NCBI GenBank assembly: GCA_963733945.1
Contig: CAVTFD010000014.1
Location: 186,001-250,000 of the forward strand
Reading direction: 5' to 3'
DNA length: 64,000 nt
Origin: AP-15 sp963733945
Lineage (GTDB): Bacteria; Pseudomonadota; Alphaproteobacteria; ATCC43930; CGMCC-115725
In this document: positions 9,058 through 17,684 of the stretch, piece by piece
Numbering within the stretch: position 1 is the first letter of the stretch
Layout: each line of letters begins with the position of its first letter
Program-made: the position numbers and the translations under genes
Notes under the pieces: generated by a model
What the model saw: only the letters and a program-made list of their open reading frames with translations
Database searches by the model: none
What the model was told of the DNA's origin: nothing

Positions 9058-10041
9058 ATGATCATGCACTTGTCTCCCCCAGGTCCGGTTGCCCCTCACC
9101 CTCCCGCGTCGCGGGAGGGTGAGGGACATTCGGCAATAGGTGCCGGTCCGAGCGATATTCGCCCAGGCGATTGGGTAGAGCGCTATTTGCCGGCAGGCGT
9201 CCGGCCTTATGCCCGTCTAGCCCGGCTTGACCGCCCGATCGGGACGTGGCTCTTGCTCTTTCCCGGGTGGTGGGGGATCGCGCTCGCCGCGCCGCGCTGG
9301 CCGGACCTGCGGTTGATGGCGCTGTTCGCGCTCGGCGCCGTGGTCATGCGCGGCGCCGGCTGCACCCTGAATGACGTCGCCGATCGCCACTATGACGGGC
9401 AGGTGGCGCGCACCCGGCTGCGGCCATTGCCGAGCGGCGCGGTGACCGCGCGTCAGGCGGTCGGGTTTCTGCTGCTGCAATTAGGGATCGGAGCGGCGGT
9501 GCTTTTCAGCCTCAACCGGATCAGCGTCCTGCTCGGGATCGCGGTTCTCGGGCTGATCGGCAGCTATCCCTTTATGAAACGAATTACCTATTGGCCACAG
9601 GTGTTCCTTGGCCTCAACTTCAATTGGGGGGCGCTGGTCGGCTGGACCGCGGCTGCCGGGACGCTCGGCCGGCCGGCGCTGCTACTTTATCTCGGCGGTA
9701 TATTCTGGACGATCGGCTACGACACGATCTACGCGCATCAGGATAAGGAGGATGACGCGCTGATCGGTGTCAAATCCTCGGCCTTGGCGCTTGGACAGCA
9801 CACTCGCCCGTGGCTCTTCGTCTTCTACGCCGCCGCTGTGCTGCTGTGGGGCCTGGCAGGCTGGGTAGTCGGGCTCGGCGGATGGTTCTGGGCCGGGCTC
9901 GCCGCTGCGACGGTGCAGCTTCTCTGGCAGGCGGCTGGTGTAAATATCGACCAGCCGGCCGATTGCCTTGCCAAGTTCCGCTCGAACCGCTCGGTCGGCT
10001 GGCTGATGCTCGCCGGGATCGTCGCTGGTCACCTGATCTGA
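9058..10041 (+). CDS. ubiA: 4-hydroxybenzoate polyprenyltransferase
   Basis: UbiA attaches the polyprenyl chain to 4-hydroxybenzoate in ubiquinone synthesis, in the inner membrane. The 327-residue protein has about nine hydrophobic helices and both diphosphate/Mg motifs: NDVADRHYD at 105-113 and DTIYAHQDKEDD at 222-233. Family homology begins around residue 34 (IRPGDWV). Codons 12-23 are made from a 33-base inverted repeat (9093-9125), so the true start is uncertain. The only ATGs are at 9058 and 9064, both upstream of the repeat. ubiD lies two genes downstream on the same strand. Confidence 0.94.
   Translation: MIMHLSPPGPVAPHPPASREGEGHSAIGAGPSDIRPGDWVERYLPAGVRPYARLARLDRPIGTWLLLFPGWWGIALAAPRWPDLRLMALFALGAVVMRGAGCTLNDVADRHYDGQVARTRLRPLPSGAVTARQAVGFLLLQLGIGAAVLFSLNRISVLLGIAVLGLIGSYPFMKRITYWPQVFLGLNFNWGALVGWTAAAGTLGRPALLLYLGGIFWTIGYDTIYAHQDKEDDALIGVKSSALALGQHTRPWLFVFYAAAVLLWGLAGWVVGLGGWFWAGLAAATVQLLWQAAGVNIDQPADCLAKFRSNRSVGWLMLAGIVAGHLI
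9093..9125. repeat. REP-like perfect inverted repeat inside the ubiA 5' coding region
   Basis: Two perfectly complementary 16-base arms (CCCTCACCCTCCCGCG and its complement) flank a single T. The form is typical of short dispersed palindromes of alphaproteobacterial genomes. It lies between the ubiA start codon and the first conserved codons and keeps the frame open. A related but degraded element is at 18411-18467. Confidence 0.8.
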
Positions 10042-10049
10042 GCTCTCCC

Positions 10050-10697
10050 TTGGATCCGGCCCTTTTCGTCCGCCGTAACACTGCGGTGGCAGCGCCGCCG
10101 CTGCTACCCGAGATCCGACTCCATCTGGCGACCGAGGTTACCCCGATCTGGCAGGCCAGCGAAGAAAGCCTGGCGCGCGGCGGCGTGCCCCCGCCGTTTT
10201 GGGCATTCGCCTGGGCCGGTGGCCAGGCACTCGCCCGCTACTTGCTCGAACGTCCCGAGACGGTCGCCGGGCGCTATGTGTTCGATTTCGGCTCCGGCTC
10301 GGGACTGGTCGCAATCGCCGCCGCCAAAGCCGGTGCCCGCTCCGTGCTGGCGGCCGAGATCGACCATTTCGCCGCGGCCGCCATTGCCGCCAACGCCGCG
10401 CTGAACGATGTCGTGGTGGAGGTAATGATCGCGGATGCGATCGACGCCGCCGACCCTCGCTGGCAGGTCGTTACTGCCGGCGATGTTTGCTACGAGCGCG
10501 ATATGGCACATCGCGTCATACGATGGCTGCGGGCGCTGGCGGGGGACGGTTGTCTTGTGCTGCTCGGCGACCCCGGGCGCGCCTATCTGCCGACCGAGGG
10601 CCTGCTCCGGCTTGCTTCCTATACCGTGCCAACAAGCCTAGAGCTCGAAGATAGTGCAACCCGCGACGGCGTTGTTTGGCGGGTCCTGCCGCCCTGA
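10050..10697 (+). CDS. class I SAM methyltransferase, ETFB lysine methyltransferase-like
   Basis: A 215-residue methyltransferase resembling bacterial homologues of the electron-transfer-flavoprotein beta lysine methyltransferase (METTL20/ETFBKMT). The SAM-binding motif I is FDFGSGSGLVAIAAAKAG, the acidic residue following strand 2 is in AAEIDHFAAAA, and a GDVCYE motif follows strand 4. The conserved N-terminus FVRRNTAV..PPLLPEIRLHLATEVTPIWQ is present. The frame has no ATG at the right place; I use the TTG at 10050, nine bases after the ubiA stop codon, because homology starts one or two residues later. Longer readings overlap ubiA. The actual substrate is not shown by the sequence. Confidence 0.8.
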   Translation: MDPALFVRRNTAVAAPPLLPEIRLHLATEVTPIWQASEESLARGGVPPPFWAFAWAGGQALARYLLERPETVAGRYVFDFGSGSGLVAIAAAKAGARSVLAAEIDHFAAAAIAANAALNDVVVEVMIADAIDAADPRWQVVTAGDVCYERDMAHRVIRWLRALAGDGCLVLLGDPGRAYLPTEGLLRLASYTVPTSLELEDSATRDGVVWRVLPP

Positions 10698-10740
10698 AGC
10701 ACGCTCGTCAACCGGCTCCGCTGCACCCATATAGCGCGGC

Positions 10741-12249
10741 ATGCCCTATGCCAGCCTGCGTGACTTTATCGACCGGCTCGAGACGAGCGGGCGGCTGGCG
10801 CGGGTCGCGGCGCCGGTGTCGCCGCATCTCGAAATGACCGAGATCCAGACGCGTCTGTTGGCTGAGGGCGGGCCGGCGGTGCTGTTCGAGAACGTGACGG
10901 GCGAAAACGGCAAGAAATATTCGATGCCCGTCTTGGTCAATTTGTTCGGCACCATCGAGCGCGTCGCTTGGGGCATGGACCGCGAGCCGGGTGGCCTGCG
11001 CGAGATCGGCCGGACGCTGGCCTTTCTGAAGCAGCCGGAGCCGCCGGGAGGCTGGCGTGAAGCGCTCGATCTGCTGCCGCTGCTGCGCACGGTCATGGCA
11101 ATGCGCCCGCGCACCGTAGGCGCCGCGCCGTGCCAGGAGATCGTATTGCGCGGGGCCGAGATCGACCTCGGCGCCTTGCCGGTCCAAACCTGCTGGCCGG
11201 GCGAGCCGGCGCCGCTGATCACTTGGCCGTTGGTCGTGACCAAGGGGCCGGGGCAGCGCCGCGAAGATGGCTTCAACCTCGGCATCTATCGTATGCAGGT
11301 GACCGGCCGCGACACTACGTTGATGCGCTGGCTCAAGCATCGCGGCGGCGCGCAGCATCATCAGCGCTGGAGCGCGGAGCGCCGCGGGCCGTTGCCGGCG
11401 GCCGCGGTCATCGGCGCCGATCCAGGCACGATCCTTGCCGCGGTGACGCCGGTTCCCGACACCTTGTCCGAATACCAGTTCGCCGGGCTGTTACGCGGGC
11501 AAAAGGTCGAATTGGTCGACTGCAAGACCGTGCCGTTGAAGGTGCCAGCGCAGGCCGAGATCGTGCTCGAAGGCCATGTCTCGCTAGACGAGTTCGAGGA
11601 CGAAGGCCCCTATGGCGATCACACCGGCTATTACAACGCGGTCGAGCGCTTTCCGATCTTCCGCCTATCGGCGATCACGATGCGGCAGAGCCCGATCTAT
11701 CTGTCGACCTTTACCGGCCGCCCGCCCGACGAACCCTCGATCCTCGGCGAGGCGCTGAACGAAGTCTTCATCCCCCTGCTGCAACAGCAGTTCCCGGAGA
11801 TCGTCGATTTCTGGCTGCCGCCCGAGGGCTGCTCTTACCGCGTCGCGGTGGTGGCGATCCGCAAGGCCTATCCCGGCCATGCCAAGCGCGTAATGATGGG
11901 AATCTGGTCGTTTCTGCGCCAATTCATGTACACAAAATTCGTCATCGTCGTTGACGACGATATCGACGCGCGGGACTGGAAGGATGTGATGTGGGCGGTC
12001 TCGACCCGCATGGATCCGGTGCGCGATGTGACCCTCATCGACAATACCCCAATCGACTATCTCGACTTCGCCTCGCCCGAATCCGGGCTGGGAGGCAAGA
12101 TCGGCCTCGACGCAACCGGCAAACTGCCACCCGAGACCCGGCGCGAATGGGGCCGGCCGATCCGCATGGCCGAGGCGGTCGTCGCGGAGGTGACAAGCAA
12201 ATGGACGAGTTACGGGCTGCCTGGATCGGGCAAGCCGATATGGAAATAG
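10741..12249 (+). CDS. ubiD: UbiD family decarboxylase (3-polyprenyl-4-hydroxybenzoate)
   Basis: UbiD removes the carboxyl group of 3-polyprenyl-4-hydroxybenzoate using prenylated FMN. The protein is 502 residues, the normal size. Cofactor and active-site landmarks are NLGIYRMQ (about 179-186, with the prFMN phosphate Arg), the Glu pair in IVLEGH (E277) and FEDEGPYGDHTGYYN (E288). ubiA is two genes upstream, which fits ubiquinone synthesis rather than a catabolic decarboxylase. The prFMN synthase gene ubiX is not in the window. The gene is followed after 10 bases by tldE. Confidence 0.93.
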   Translation: MPYASLRDFIDRLETSGRLARVAAPVSPHLEMTEIQTRLLAEGGPAVLFENVTGENGKKYSMPVLVNLFGTIERVAWGMDREPGGLREIGRTLAFLKQPEPPGGWREALDLLPLLRTVMAMRPRTVGAAPCQEIVLRGAEIDLGALPVQTCWPGEPAPLITWPLVVTKGPGQRREDGFNLGIYRMQVTGRDTTLMRWLKHRGGAQHHQRWSAERRGPLPAAAVIGADPGTILAAVTPVPDTLSEYQFAGLLRGQKVELVDCKTVPLKVPAQAEIVLEGHVSLDEFEDEGPYGDHTGYYNAVERFPIFRLSAITMRQSPIYLSTFTGRPPDEPSILGEALNEVFIPLLQQQFPEIVDFWLPPEGCSYRVAVVAIRKAYPGHAKRVMMGIWSFLRQFMYTKFVIVVDDDIDARDWKDVMWAVSTRMDPVRDVTLIDNTPIDYLDFASPESGLGGKIGLDATGKLPPETRREWGRPIRMAEAVVAEVTSKWTSYGLPGSGKPIWK

Positions 12250-12259
12250 CGGAGATCCG

Positions 12260-13612
12260 ATGAATGATATTGGCCGAGACTCGGCTGCGATCGACCTGCT
12301 GCACGATCTGATCGGGCGCGCCCGCCGCGCCGGCGCCGACGCTGCCGATGCGGTGCTGTTCGAGGGCACCTCGCTGTCGCATGGCCGCCGTCTCGGGAAA
12401 ACCGAGAAGCTCGAGCGCTCCGAGGGCCAGGACCTCGGCCTGCGGGTCTTCATCGGGCGGCAGCAGGCGATCGTGTCGTCGAGTGACCGGTCGCCGAAGG
12501 CGCTTAGCGAGCTCGTCGAGCGCGCCGTGGCGATGGCCAAGACCGTGCCCGAGGACCCGTATTGCGGGATCGCCGAACCCGACGAGATCGCCCGCGACTG
12601 GCCCGCACTCGACATGTTCGACCCCGAGGAGCCCAGCGCCGAGGTATTGATCGAGCGGGCGCGCGCCGCCGAGGAAGCCGCCCTCGCGGTCAAGGGGGTG
12701 ACCAATTCCGAGGGCGCTGAAGCCGGGTGGGGCCGCTCCGAGATGGCGCTGGTCGCTTCGAACGGTTTTGCCGGGATTTACCGGGGTTCGAGCCACGGGG
12801 TCAGCGCGTCGGTCATCGGCGGCACCGGCACCGGCATGGAGCGCGACTATGATTATTCCAGCGTGGTCTATGCCGCTGATCTGCGCGACCCGGCGGAGGT
12901 CGGCAAAAGCGCCGGGGAGCGCGCGGTCAAGCGGCTCGGGGCCCGGAAGATGCCGACCTGCCGGTGCCCGGTGGTGTTCGATCCGCGGGTCGCGCGCAGC
13001 TTCATCTCGCATTTGCTGGGCGCGATCTCGGGCCCGTCGATCGCCCGTGGCACCAGCTTTTTGAAGGACCGGCTCGGCGATCGCATCTTTCCCGAGGCGA
13101 TCACCATCGTCGACGACCCGCACCGGCGGCGTGGCCTCCGCTCGAAACCGTTCGACGGGGAAGGCATCGCCAACCATCGCCGCGCGATTGTCGAGAAAGG
13201 CGTGCTCACGACCTGGCTGTTGGATTTGCGGTCGGCCCGCCAATTGGGTTTCAAGACCACGGGGCACGCCGCACGCGGCACCGCCTCGCCGCCTTCGCCT
13301 TCCGCCACCAACGTGTGGATCGAGCCCGGCAAGGTGAGCCCGCGGGCGCTAATATCAGACATCGAGAGCGGGTTTTACGTGACCGAGATGATGGGGATGG
13401 GGGTCAACGGCGTGACCGGTGACTACAGCCGGGGCGCCGCCGGCTTCTGGATCGACAAGGGCGAAATCGCCTTTCCGGTCAGCGAGATGACCGTCGCCGG
13501 CAACCTCAAGGAGATCTTCGCCCGCCTCGTCGTTGCCGACGACCTCGAATTCAAGGCCGGCATGGACGCCCCGACCCTGCGCGTCGACGATCTGACCGTC
13601 GCCGGCGCCTGA
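12260..13612 (+). CDS. pmbA: TldE/PmbA protease partner subunit
   Basis: TldE is the non-zinc partner of TldD in the TldD/E protease. The 450-residue protein has the family N-terminus (GADAADAVLFEGTSLSHGRRLGKTEKLERSEG), the central DPRVARSFISHLLGAISG and the C-terminal TGDYSRGAAGFWI..GEI. The HExxxH of TldD is absent, as expected for TldE. The gene starts 10 bases after the ubiD stop codon and may be co-transcribed with it. The tldD gene is about 9 kb upstream. Confidence 0.94.
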   Translation: MNDIGRDSAAIDLLHDLIGRARRAGADAADAVLFEGTSLSHGRRLGKTEKLERSEGQDLGLRVFIGRQQAIVSSSDRSPKALSELVERAVAMAKTVPEDPYCGIAEPDEIARDWPALDMFDPEEPSAEVLIERARAAEEAALAVKGVTNSEGAEAGWGRSEMALVASNGFAGIYRGSSHGVSASVIGGTGTGMERDYDYSSVVYAADLRDPAEVGKSAGERAVKRLGARKMPTCRCPVVFDPRVARSFISHLLGAISGPSIARGTSFLKDRLGDRIFPEAITIVDDPHRRRGLRSKPFDGEGIANHRRAIVEKGVLTTWLLDLRSARQLGFKTTGHAARGTASPPSPSATNVWIEPGKVSPRALISDIESGFYVTEMMGMGVNGVTGDYSRGAAGFWIDKGEIAFPVSEMTVAGNLKEIFARLVVADDLEFKAGMDAPTLRVDDLTVAGA

Positions 13613-13707
13613 GCTGGTCTCTTCGCCGATCTAGAGAGATGATGAGGTCCGAGCGAGTCGAATCGATGGACGTTAATAAATAAAATTGTCGTTTACCATA
13701 TGTCCAT

Positions 13708-13735
13708 TTGACATGCTGTTCATTTTGGCTAAATT
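13708..13735 (+). promoter_or_regulatory. sigma-70-type promoter upstream of the PEP-CTERM gene
   Basis: TTGACA at 13708-13713 and TAAATT at 13730-13735 are separated by 16 bases in a notably AT-rich stretch (about 13670-13740), unlike its GC-rich surroundings. It points to the gene starting at 13868 and would leave a 5' leader of about 125 bases. Confidence 0.55.
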
Positions 13736-13867
13736 CCGTCGGAAATCGGCCGGCGAGAGCCGATCTTTAATACGCTTCATCAACATTGGATGTGTTCATC
13801 CGCCTCTTTGTGTTGAGCAACGCAGAATGGCGCGCTTTTGCTGGCCGCCGCGAGGGAAGATGGCAAG

Positions 13868-14449
13868 ATGATCCGAACTAAGACAACCGGAAAGCTCGCG
13901 GCCGGCGCGCTCGCAGTCGCAATCGTTGCGGGCGTCTGCGGCGCCGGCAGCGATAGGGCATTCGCCCTGCCGACGACGTGGGTCTTGCAAGGCGCCGAGC
14001 TCGACGATGGCGGTACCGTATCCGGCAAGTTCACGATCGGACCCTACGGCTATCTGATCGCGCCGGTTGCCGTCACCACCACTGGCGGCACCTTGCTCGG
14101 TGGGTTTTCGTATGCGCCGCCCGATCCGTCTGACATCGTGCCAAACACACCGCCCGCTTTCGGCGTGGATTTCTTTTCGCCGTCGTACAATCTGGATCTG
14201 CACATCGTTTTCCAGAACTCGCTAGAATCGAGCGGACCGGACCCGATCGTTCTGGCCTCATCGTATGAGTGTGCGGCTTTTACCTGCCCCGGGCCGGACA
14301 CCGGCAATCCCGGCGCGGACACCCGCTTTTTCACCGCCGGTGAAGTCGTCGCAGCACCCGAGCCGGCCAGTTTCGGCCTGCTTGCCCTTGGCGTCGGCGC
14401 CATCGGGATAATCGCCCTCAGTCGCCGGCGCGCCAGCGCGCACGGCTAA
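13868..14449 (+). CDS. PEP-CTERM sorting domain protein
   Basis: A 193-residue exported protein. It has an N-terminal signal segment (about residues 9-34, ending near AFA), a body of about 125 residues with no recognised domain, and a C-terminal PEP-CTERM tail: PEP at 164-166, a membrane helix 168-184 and RRR at 186-188. Such tails are recognised by exosortase (EpsH), which cuts and anchors proteins in organisms that make exopolysaccharide. GAGGGAAG lies 10 bases before the ATG at 13868. No exosortase gene is in the window, so the processing enzyme must be elsewhere. Confidence 0.85.
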   Translation: MIRTKTTGKLAAGALAVAIVAGVCGAGSDRAFALPTTWVLQGAELDDGGTVSGKFTIGPYGYLIAPVAVTTTGGTLLGGFSYAPPDPSDIVPNTPPAFGVDFFSPSYNLDLHIVFQNSLESSGPDPIVLASSYECAAFTCPGPDTGNPGADTRFFTAGEVVAAPEPASFGLLALGVGAIGIIALSRRRASAHG

Positions 14450-14724
14450 GTCGACGCATCGCAGATCGAGTGAAGTAACGCCAAAACACGCTCCTAACCT
14501 GCGCCTGCGCCCCCTCCCATTTGAGCGCCCCTTTCGGAGCGGCAAGCATATCGATCCCCCTTTGTAAACTGCGCCGTTGCGCCTTTCCGCACCCGGGTGT
14601 CTATGCCCGTTGCCAAAACGGGCTCTAATATCCGTGCCGGGCGAGGCGAAATCGGATAGGATCGGTGCCGGGTTCAAACAGCAGTGCCGGTTCCGGCGCG
14701 GCGCTTCGGCAGAGGAGCAAGGAA

Positions 14725-15789
14725 ATGGGCGAGATTCTTGGTCTTGGCTGCACCCACTATCCGGGGCTGACGGTGCCCGACGAGCAGCTGCCGTCGCTGT
14801 TTCACCGGCTGCTGACGGCACCCAACGTTCCCGAGCACTACAAGAACCCGGCCAACTGGCCGGCCGAGCTTGTCGCCGAACTCGGCAATGACGAGGGGTT
14901 TTCCTCGGCCCAGCGCTACAGTGCGCGGATGGCCGAAGGCTTCCGTGCTGTACGCAAATCGCTCGACGCGTTCAACCCGGATGTCGTGCTGGTGTGGGGC
15001 GACGACCAGTACGAGAATTTCCGCGAGGACATCATCCCGGCCTTTTGCTTACTCGGATATGACGACGATTTCGCGGTTCAGCCATGGAAAAACGGCAATG
15101 GCGGCCGCACCAATCGTTGGGGCGAGCCGGGCGATTGGGCATTGAAGCTGCACGGTCACCGCGAGGCCGCCAAGCATCTCGCCACCGGTCTGATCGAGCG
15201 CGGCGTCGACATGGCCTATGCCTATAAGCCGCTGCACCATCCGCTGGCGCACGCCTTTACCAACACCTTCCTCTATCTCGATTGGGACCGGAAGGGCTTC
15301 CCCTATCCGGTCGTGCCGTTCGCGATCAATTGCTACGGCAGTAACCTGTTGCACGCCAAGGGCGGCACCGCGGCGTTGTTCATGCCGCCGCGCGATCCGT
15401 CGATCGCCGGCGATCCGCCCTCGCCGCATCCCTGGCGCTGCATGGAGGTCGGCAAGGCGGTGGCCGAGACCTTCGCGGATTCGCCCTGGCGGGTGGCGGT
15501 GATTGCCTCGTCGAGCTGGTCGCATTGCTTCCTGTCGCCGACCAACGGCTATATGTGGCCCGACCAAAAGGCGGACCGGTTGCTGTTCGACGCGCTGTCG
15601 CAGCGCGATTACGACACTTGGCGCAAGCGCCCATTGAAGGCGATGGAGCAAGCCGGGCAGCACGAAATGCTGAACTGGTGCGCGCTGATGGGGGCGATGG
15701 AAAAGCTCGACCGGAAACCGGTCGTGCACGATTACATCGAGACGCACATCTTTGCGTCGGATAAGTGCTTCGTCTCCTACCCGGCATAA
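14725..15789 (+). CDS. LigB-family class III extradiol dioxygenase-like protein
   Basis: A 354-residue protein resembling the catalytic subunit family of class III extradiol dioxygenases (LigB). It has a candidate metal His in GCTHYPG near the N-terminus, DVVLVWGDDQYENF, LHHPLAHAFTNTF and PVVPFAINCYG, and a C-terminal VIASSSWSHCFLS, where other members have a conserved catalytic His. Start at 14725 (MGEILGLGCTHYPG) is supported by AGAGGAGCAAGGA just upstream. It is isolated: no partner subunit, regulator or pathway gene is adjacent, so the substrate is unknown. Some LigB relatives are not dioxygenases. Confidence 0.8.
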   Translation: MGEILGLGCTHYPGLTVPDEQLPSLFHRLLTAPNVPEHYKNPANWPAELVAELGNDEGFSSAQRYSARMAEGFRAVRKSLDAFNPDVVLVWGDDQYENFREDIIPAFCLLGYDDDFAVQPWKNGNGGRTNRWGEPGDWALKLHGHREAAKHLATGLIERGVDMAYAYKPLHHPLAHAFTNTFLYLDWDRKGFPYPVVPFAINCYGSNLLHAKGGTAALFMPPRDPSIAGDPPSPHPWRCMEVGKAVAETFADSPWRVAVIASSSWSHCFLSPTNGYMWPDQKADRLLFDALSQRDYDTWRKRPLKAMEQAGQHEMLNWCALMGAMEKLDRKPVVHDYIETHIFASDKCFVSYPA

Positions 15790-15884
15790 GGCCGCGGGGC
15801 GGTGGCGCGGCGGGTAAGCCTCTGCCGGACGCCGCCACCCTTGCCAAGGGCGGTCCCTGTCTTTAACACTGCCGGCGGGGACCC

Positions 15885-17684
15885 ATGTTCGGAAAGCCGC
15901 CGATCCTTGAGGAGGGCGCGCGCAGTGCCGCGCTCATATGGCGCTTGGTGCGCGATTTCATGCGCCCGCATGCGCCGCGGGTGGCATTTGCCTTTTTGCT
16001 GATGGGATTGGCGGCTGGCAGCACGGCGCTGCGCGCCTGGCTGATGCAGCCCGTTCTCGACCGCATCTTTGTCGGGCGCGACGGCTCGCTTCTGCTGCTG
16101 ATCGCCGGCGGCGCATTGGCTATCGCGATCGTGAAGGGTCTCGCCGATTACGGCGAGGCGGTGCTGATGAACCGCGTTGGCCAGCGCGTCATCGCCGATG
16201 TGCAGATCGCGCTGTTCACTCGGCTGATGCGCGCCGATCTCGCCTATTTTCACGCGCATCCGAGCGGAACTTTGATATCACGCTTCACCAGCGACGCCGT
16301 GCTGCTGCGCAACGCCGCGGCGAACATCCTCGGTGCGATCGGCAAGGATGCGCTGACTGTGATGTTCCTGGTTGGGGTCATGTTCTATCAGGACTGGCTC
16401 TTGGCATTGGTCTCGTTCTTCGTCTTCCCGGTGGCGATCCGCCCGATCGTCGGCATCGGCCGCCGCATGCGCCGGGTTTCGGCCAACACTCAGGCAGAGA
16501 TTGGCCAACTTACGACGCTGCTCAGTCAGACCTTTCAGGGCGCCCGTCTGGTCAAGGCCTACGGCATGGAGGATTACGAGGAGCGGCGCGCCGCCGGCCT
16601 GTTCGAACGGCTGTTCGCGCTGATCGACCGGGCAACACGGACGCGCTCGCGCGCCTCGCCGATGATGGAGACGTTGGGCGGCGCGGCAATCGCGATCGTC
16701 ATCCTTTATGGCGGTCATCAGGTCATCGTCGGGACCCGGACGCCGGGCGCGTTCTTCTCGTTCATTACCGCGCTGCTGCTCGCCTATCAGCCGGTGAAGA
16801 GCCTCGCCAATCTGAACGCCTCGCTGCAGGAAGGCCTCGCCGCAGCCCAACGAATCTTCCAGGTGCTCGACGTCGAGCCAACAATTCGCGATACATCCGC
16901 GGCTCGGCCACTATGCATTGCCGGAGGCGAAATCCGCTTCGACCGTGTACGGTTCGGATACGCTCCCGGCGCCGTCGCTCTTGACGACGTCTCGCTGACC
17001 GTCCCGCCCGGGCGTACGGTCGCGCTGGTCGGCGCATCGGGGGCCGGCAAATCGACCATCCTCAACCTGATCCCCCGCTTTTTCGATGTCGAGGAGGGCA
17101 GCATCGCGATTGACGGGCAGGATATCCGCAGCGTGACCTTGGCCTCGCTGCGCGGTGCGGTGGCGCTCGTCGCCCAAGAGGTCACGCTGTTCGACGACAC
17201 TCTGCGGGCCAACATCGCCTATGGGCGGTTCGGTGCCGCAGCGACCGATATCGAGGCGGCAGCCCGCGCCGCCGGCGCCGACGAGTTCATAAGAGAGCTG
17301 CCGAACGGCTACGACACGCAGGTCGGAGAGCACGGTGTGCGCCTCTCCGGCGGGCAGCGCCAGCGCCTGGCGATCGCCCGGGCGATGCTCAAGGACGCCC
17401 CGATCTTGCTGCTTGACGAGGCGACCTCGGCCCTCGACAGTGAGTCCGAACGCCAGGTGCAGGCTGCGTTGCGTACGTTGATCCGCGGGCGCACGACCTT
17501 GGTCATCGCCCACCGGCTGTCGACGGTCCAGGGTGCAGATCTGATCTGCGTCGTTGATCGCGGGCGCATCGCCGAGAGCGGCCGGCACGCTGAGCTGCTT
17601 GCCCGCGGCGGTCTCTATGCGCGGCTCTATGCGATGCAGTTCGCAGATGAGCGAGACGTCGCCGCTGCCGCTCCAGCGCAATAG
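15885..17684 (+). CDS. msbA: lipid A export ABC transporter MsbA
   Basis: A half-size ABC exporter that flips lipid A-core across the inner membrane with ATP. In its 599 residues a six-helix membrane domain (about 30-320) precedes the nucleotide-binding domain with Walker A GASGAGKST (383-391), Q-loop VAQEVTLFDDT, signature LSGGQ (487-491), Walker B ILLLDE (507-512) and the H-loop IAHRLST. Assignment to MsbA rather than a drug exporter rests on the operon: it heads a chain of lipid A genes with overlapping ends. The downstream gene overlaps its last 38 bases. Confidence 0.93.
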   Translation: MFGKPPILEEGARSAALIWRLVRDFMRPHAPRVAFAFLLMGLAAGSTALRAWLMQPVLDRIFVGRDGSLLLLIAGGALAIAIVKGLADYGEAVLMNRVGQRVIADVQIALFTRLMRADLAYFHAHPSGTLISRFTSDAVLLRNAAANILGAIGKDALTVMFLVGVMFYQDWLLALVSFFVFPVAIRPIVGIGRRMRRVSANTQAEIGQLTTLLSQTFQGARLVKAYGMEDYEERRAAGLFERLFALIDRATRTRSRASPMMETLGGAAIAIVILYGGHQVIVGTRTPGAFFSFITALLLAYQPVKSLANLNASLQEGLAAAQRIFQVLDVEPTIRDTSAARPLCIAGGEIRFDRVRFGYAPGAVALDDVSLTVPPGRTVALVGASGAGKSTILNLIPRFFDVEEGSIAIDGQDIRSVTLASLRGAVALVAQEVTLFDDTLRANIAYGRFGAAATDIEAAARAAGADEFIRELPNGYDTQVGEHGVRLSGGQRQRLAIARAMLKDAPILLLDEATSALDSESERQVQAALRTLIRGRTTLVIAHRLSTVQGADLICVVDRGRIAESGRHAELLARGGLYARLYAMQFADERDVAAAAPAQ

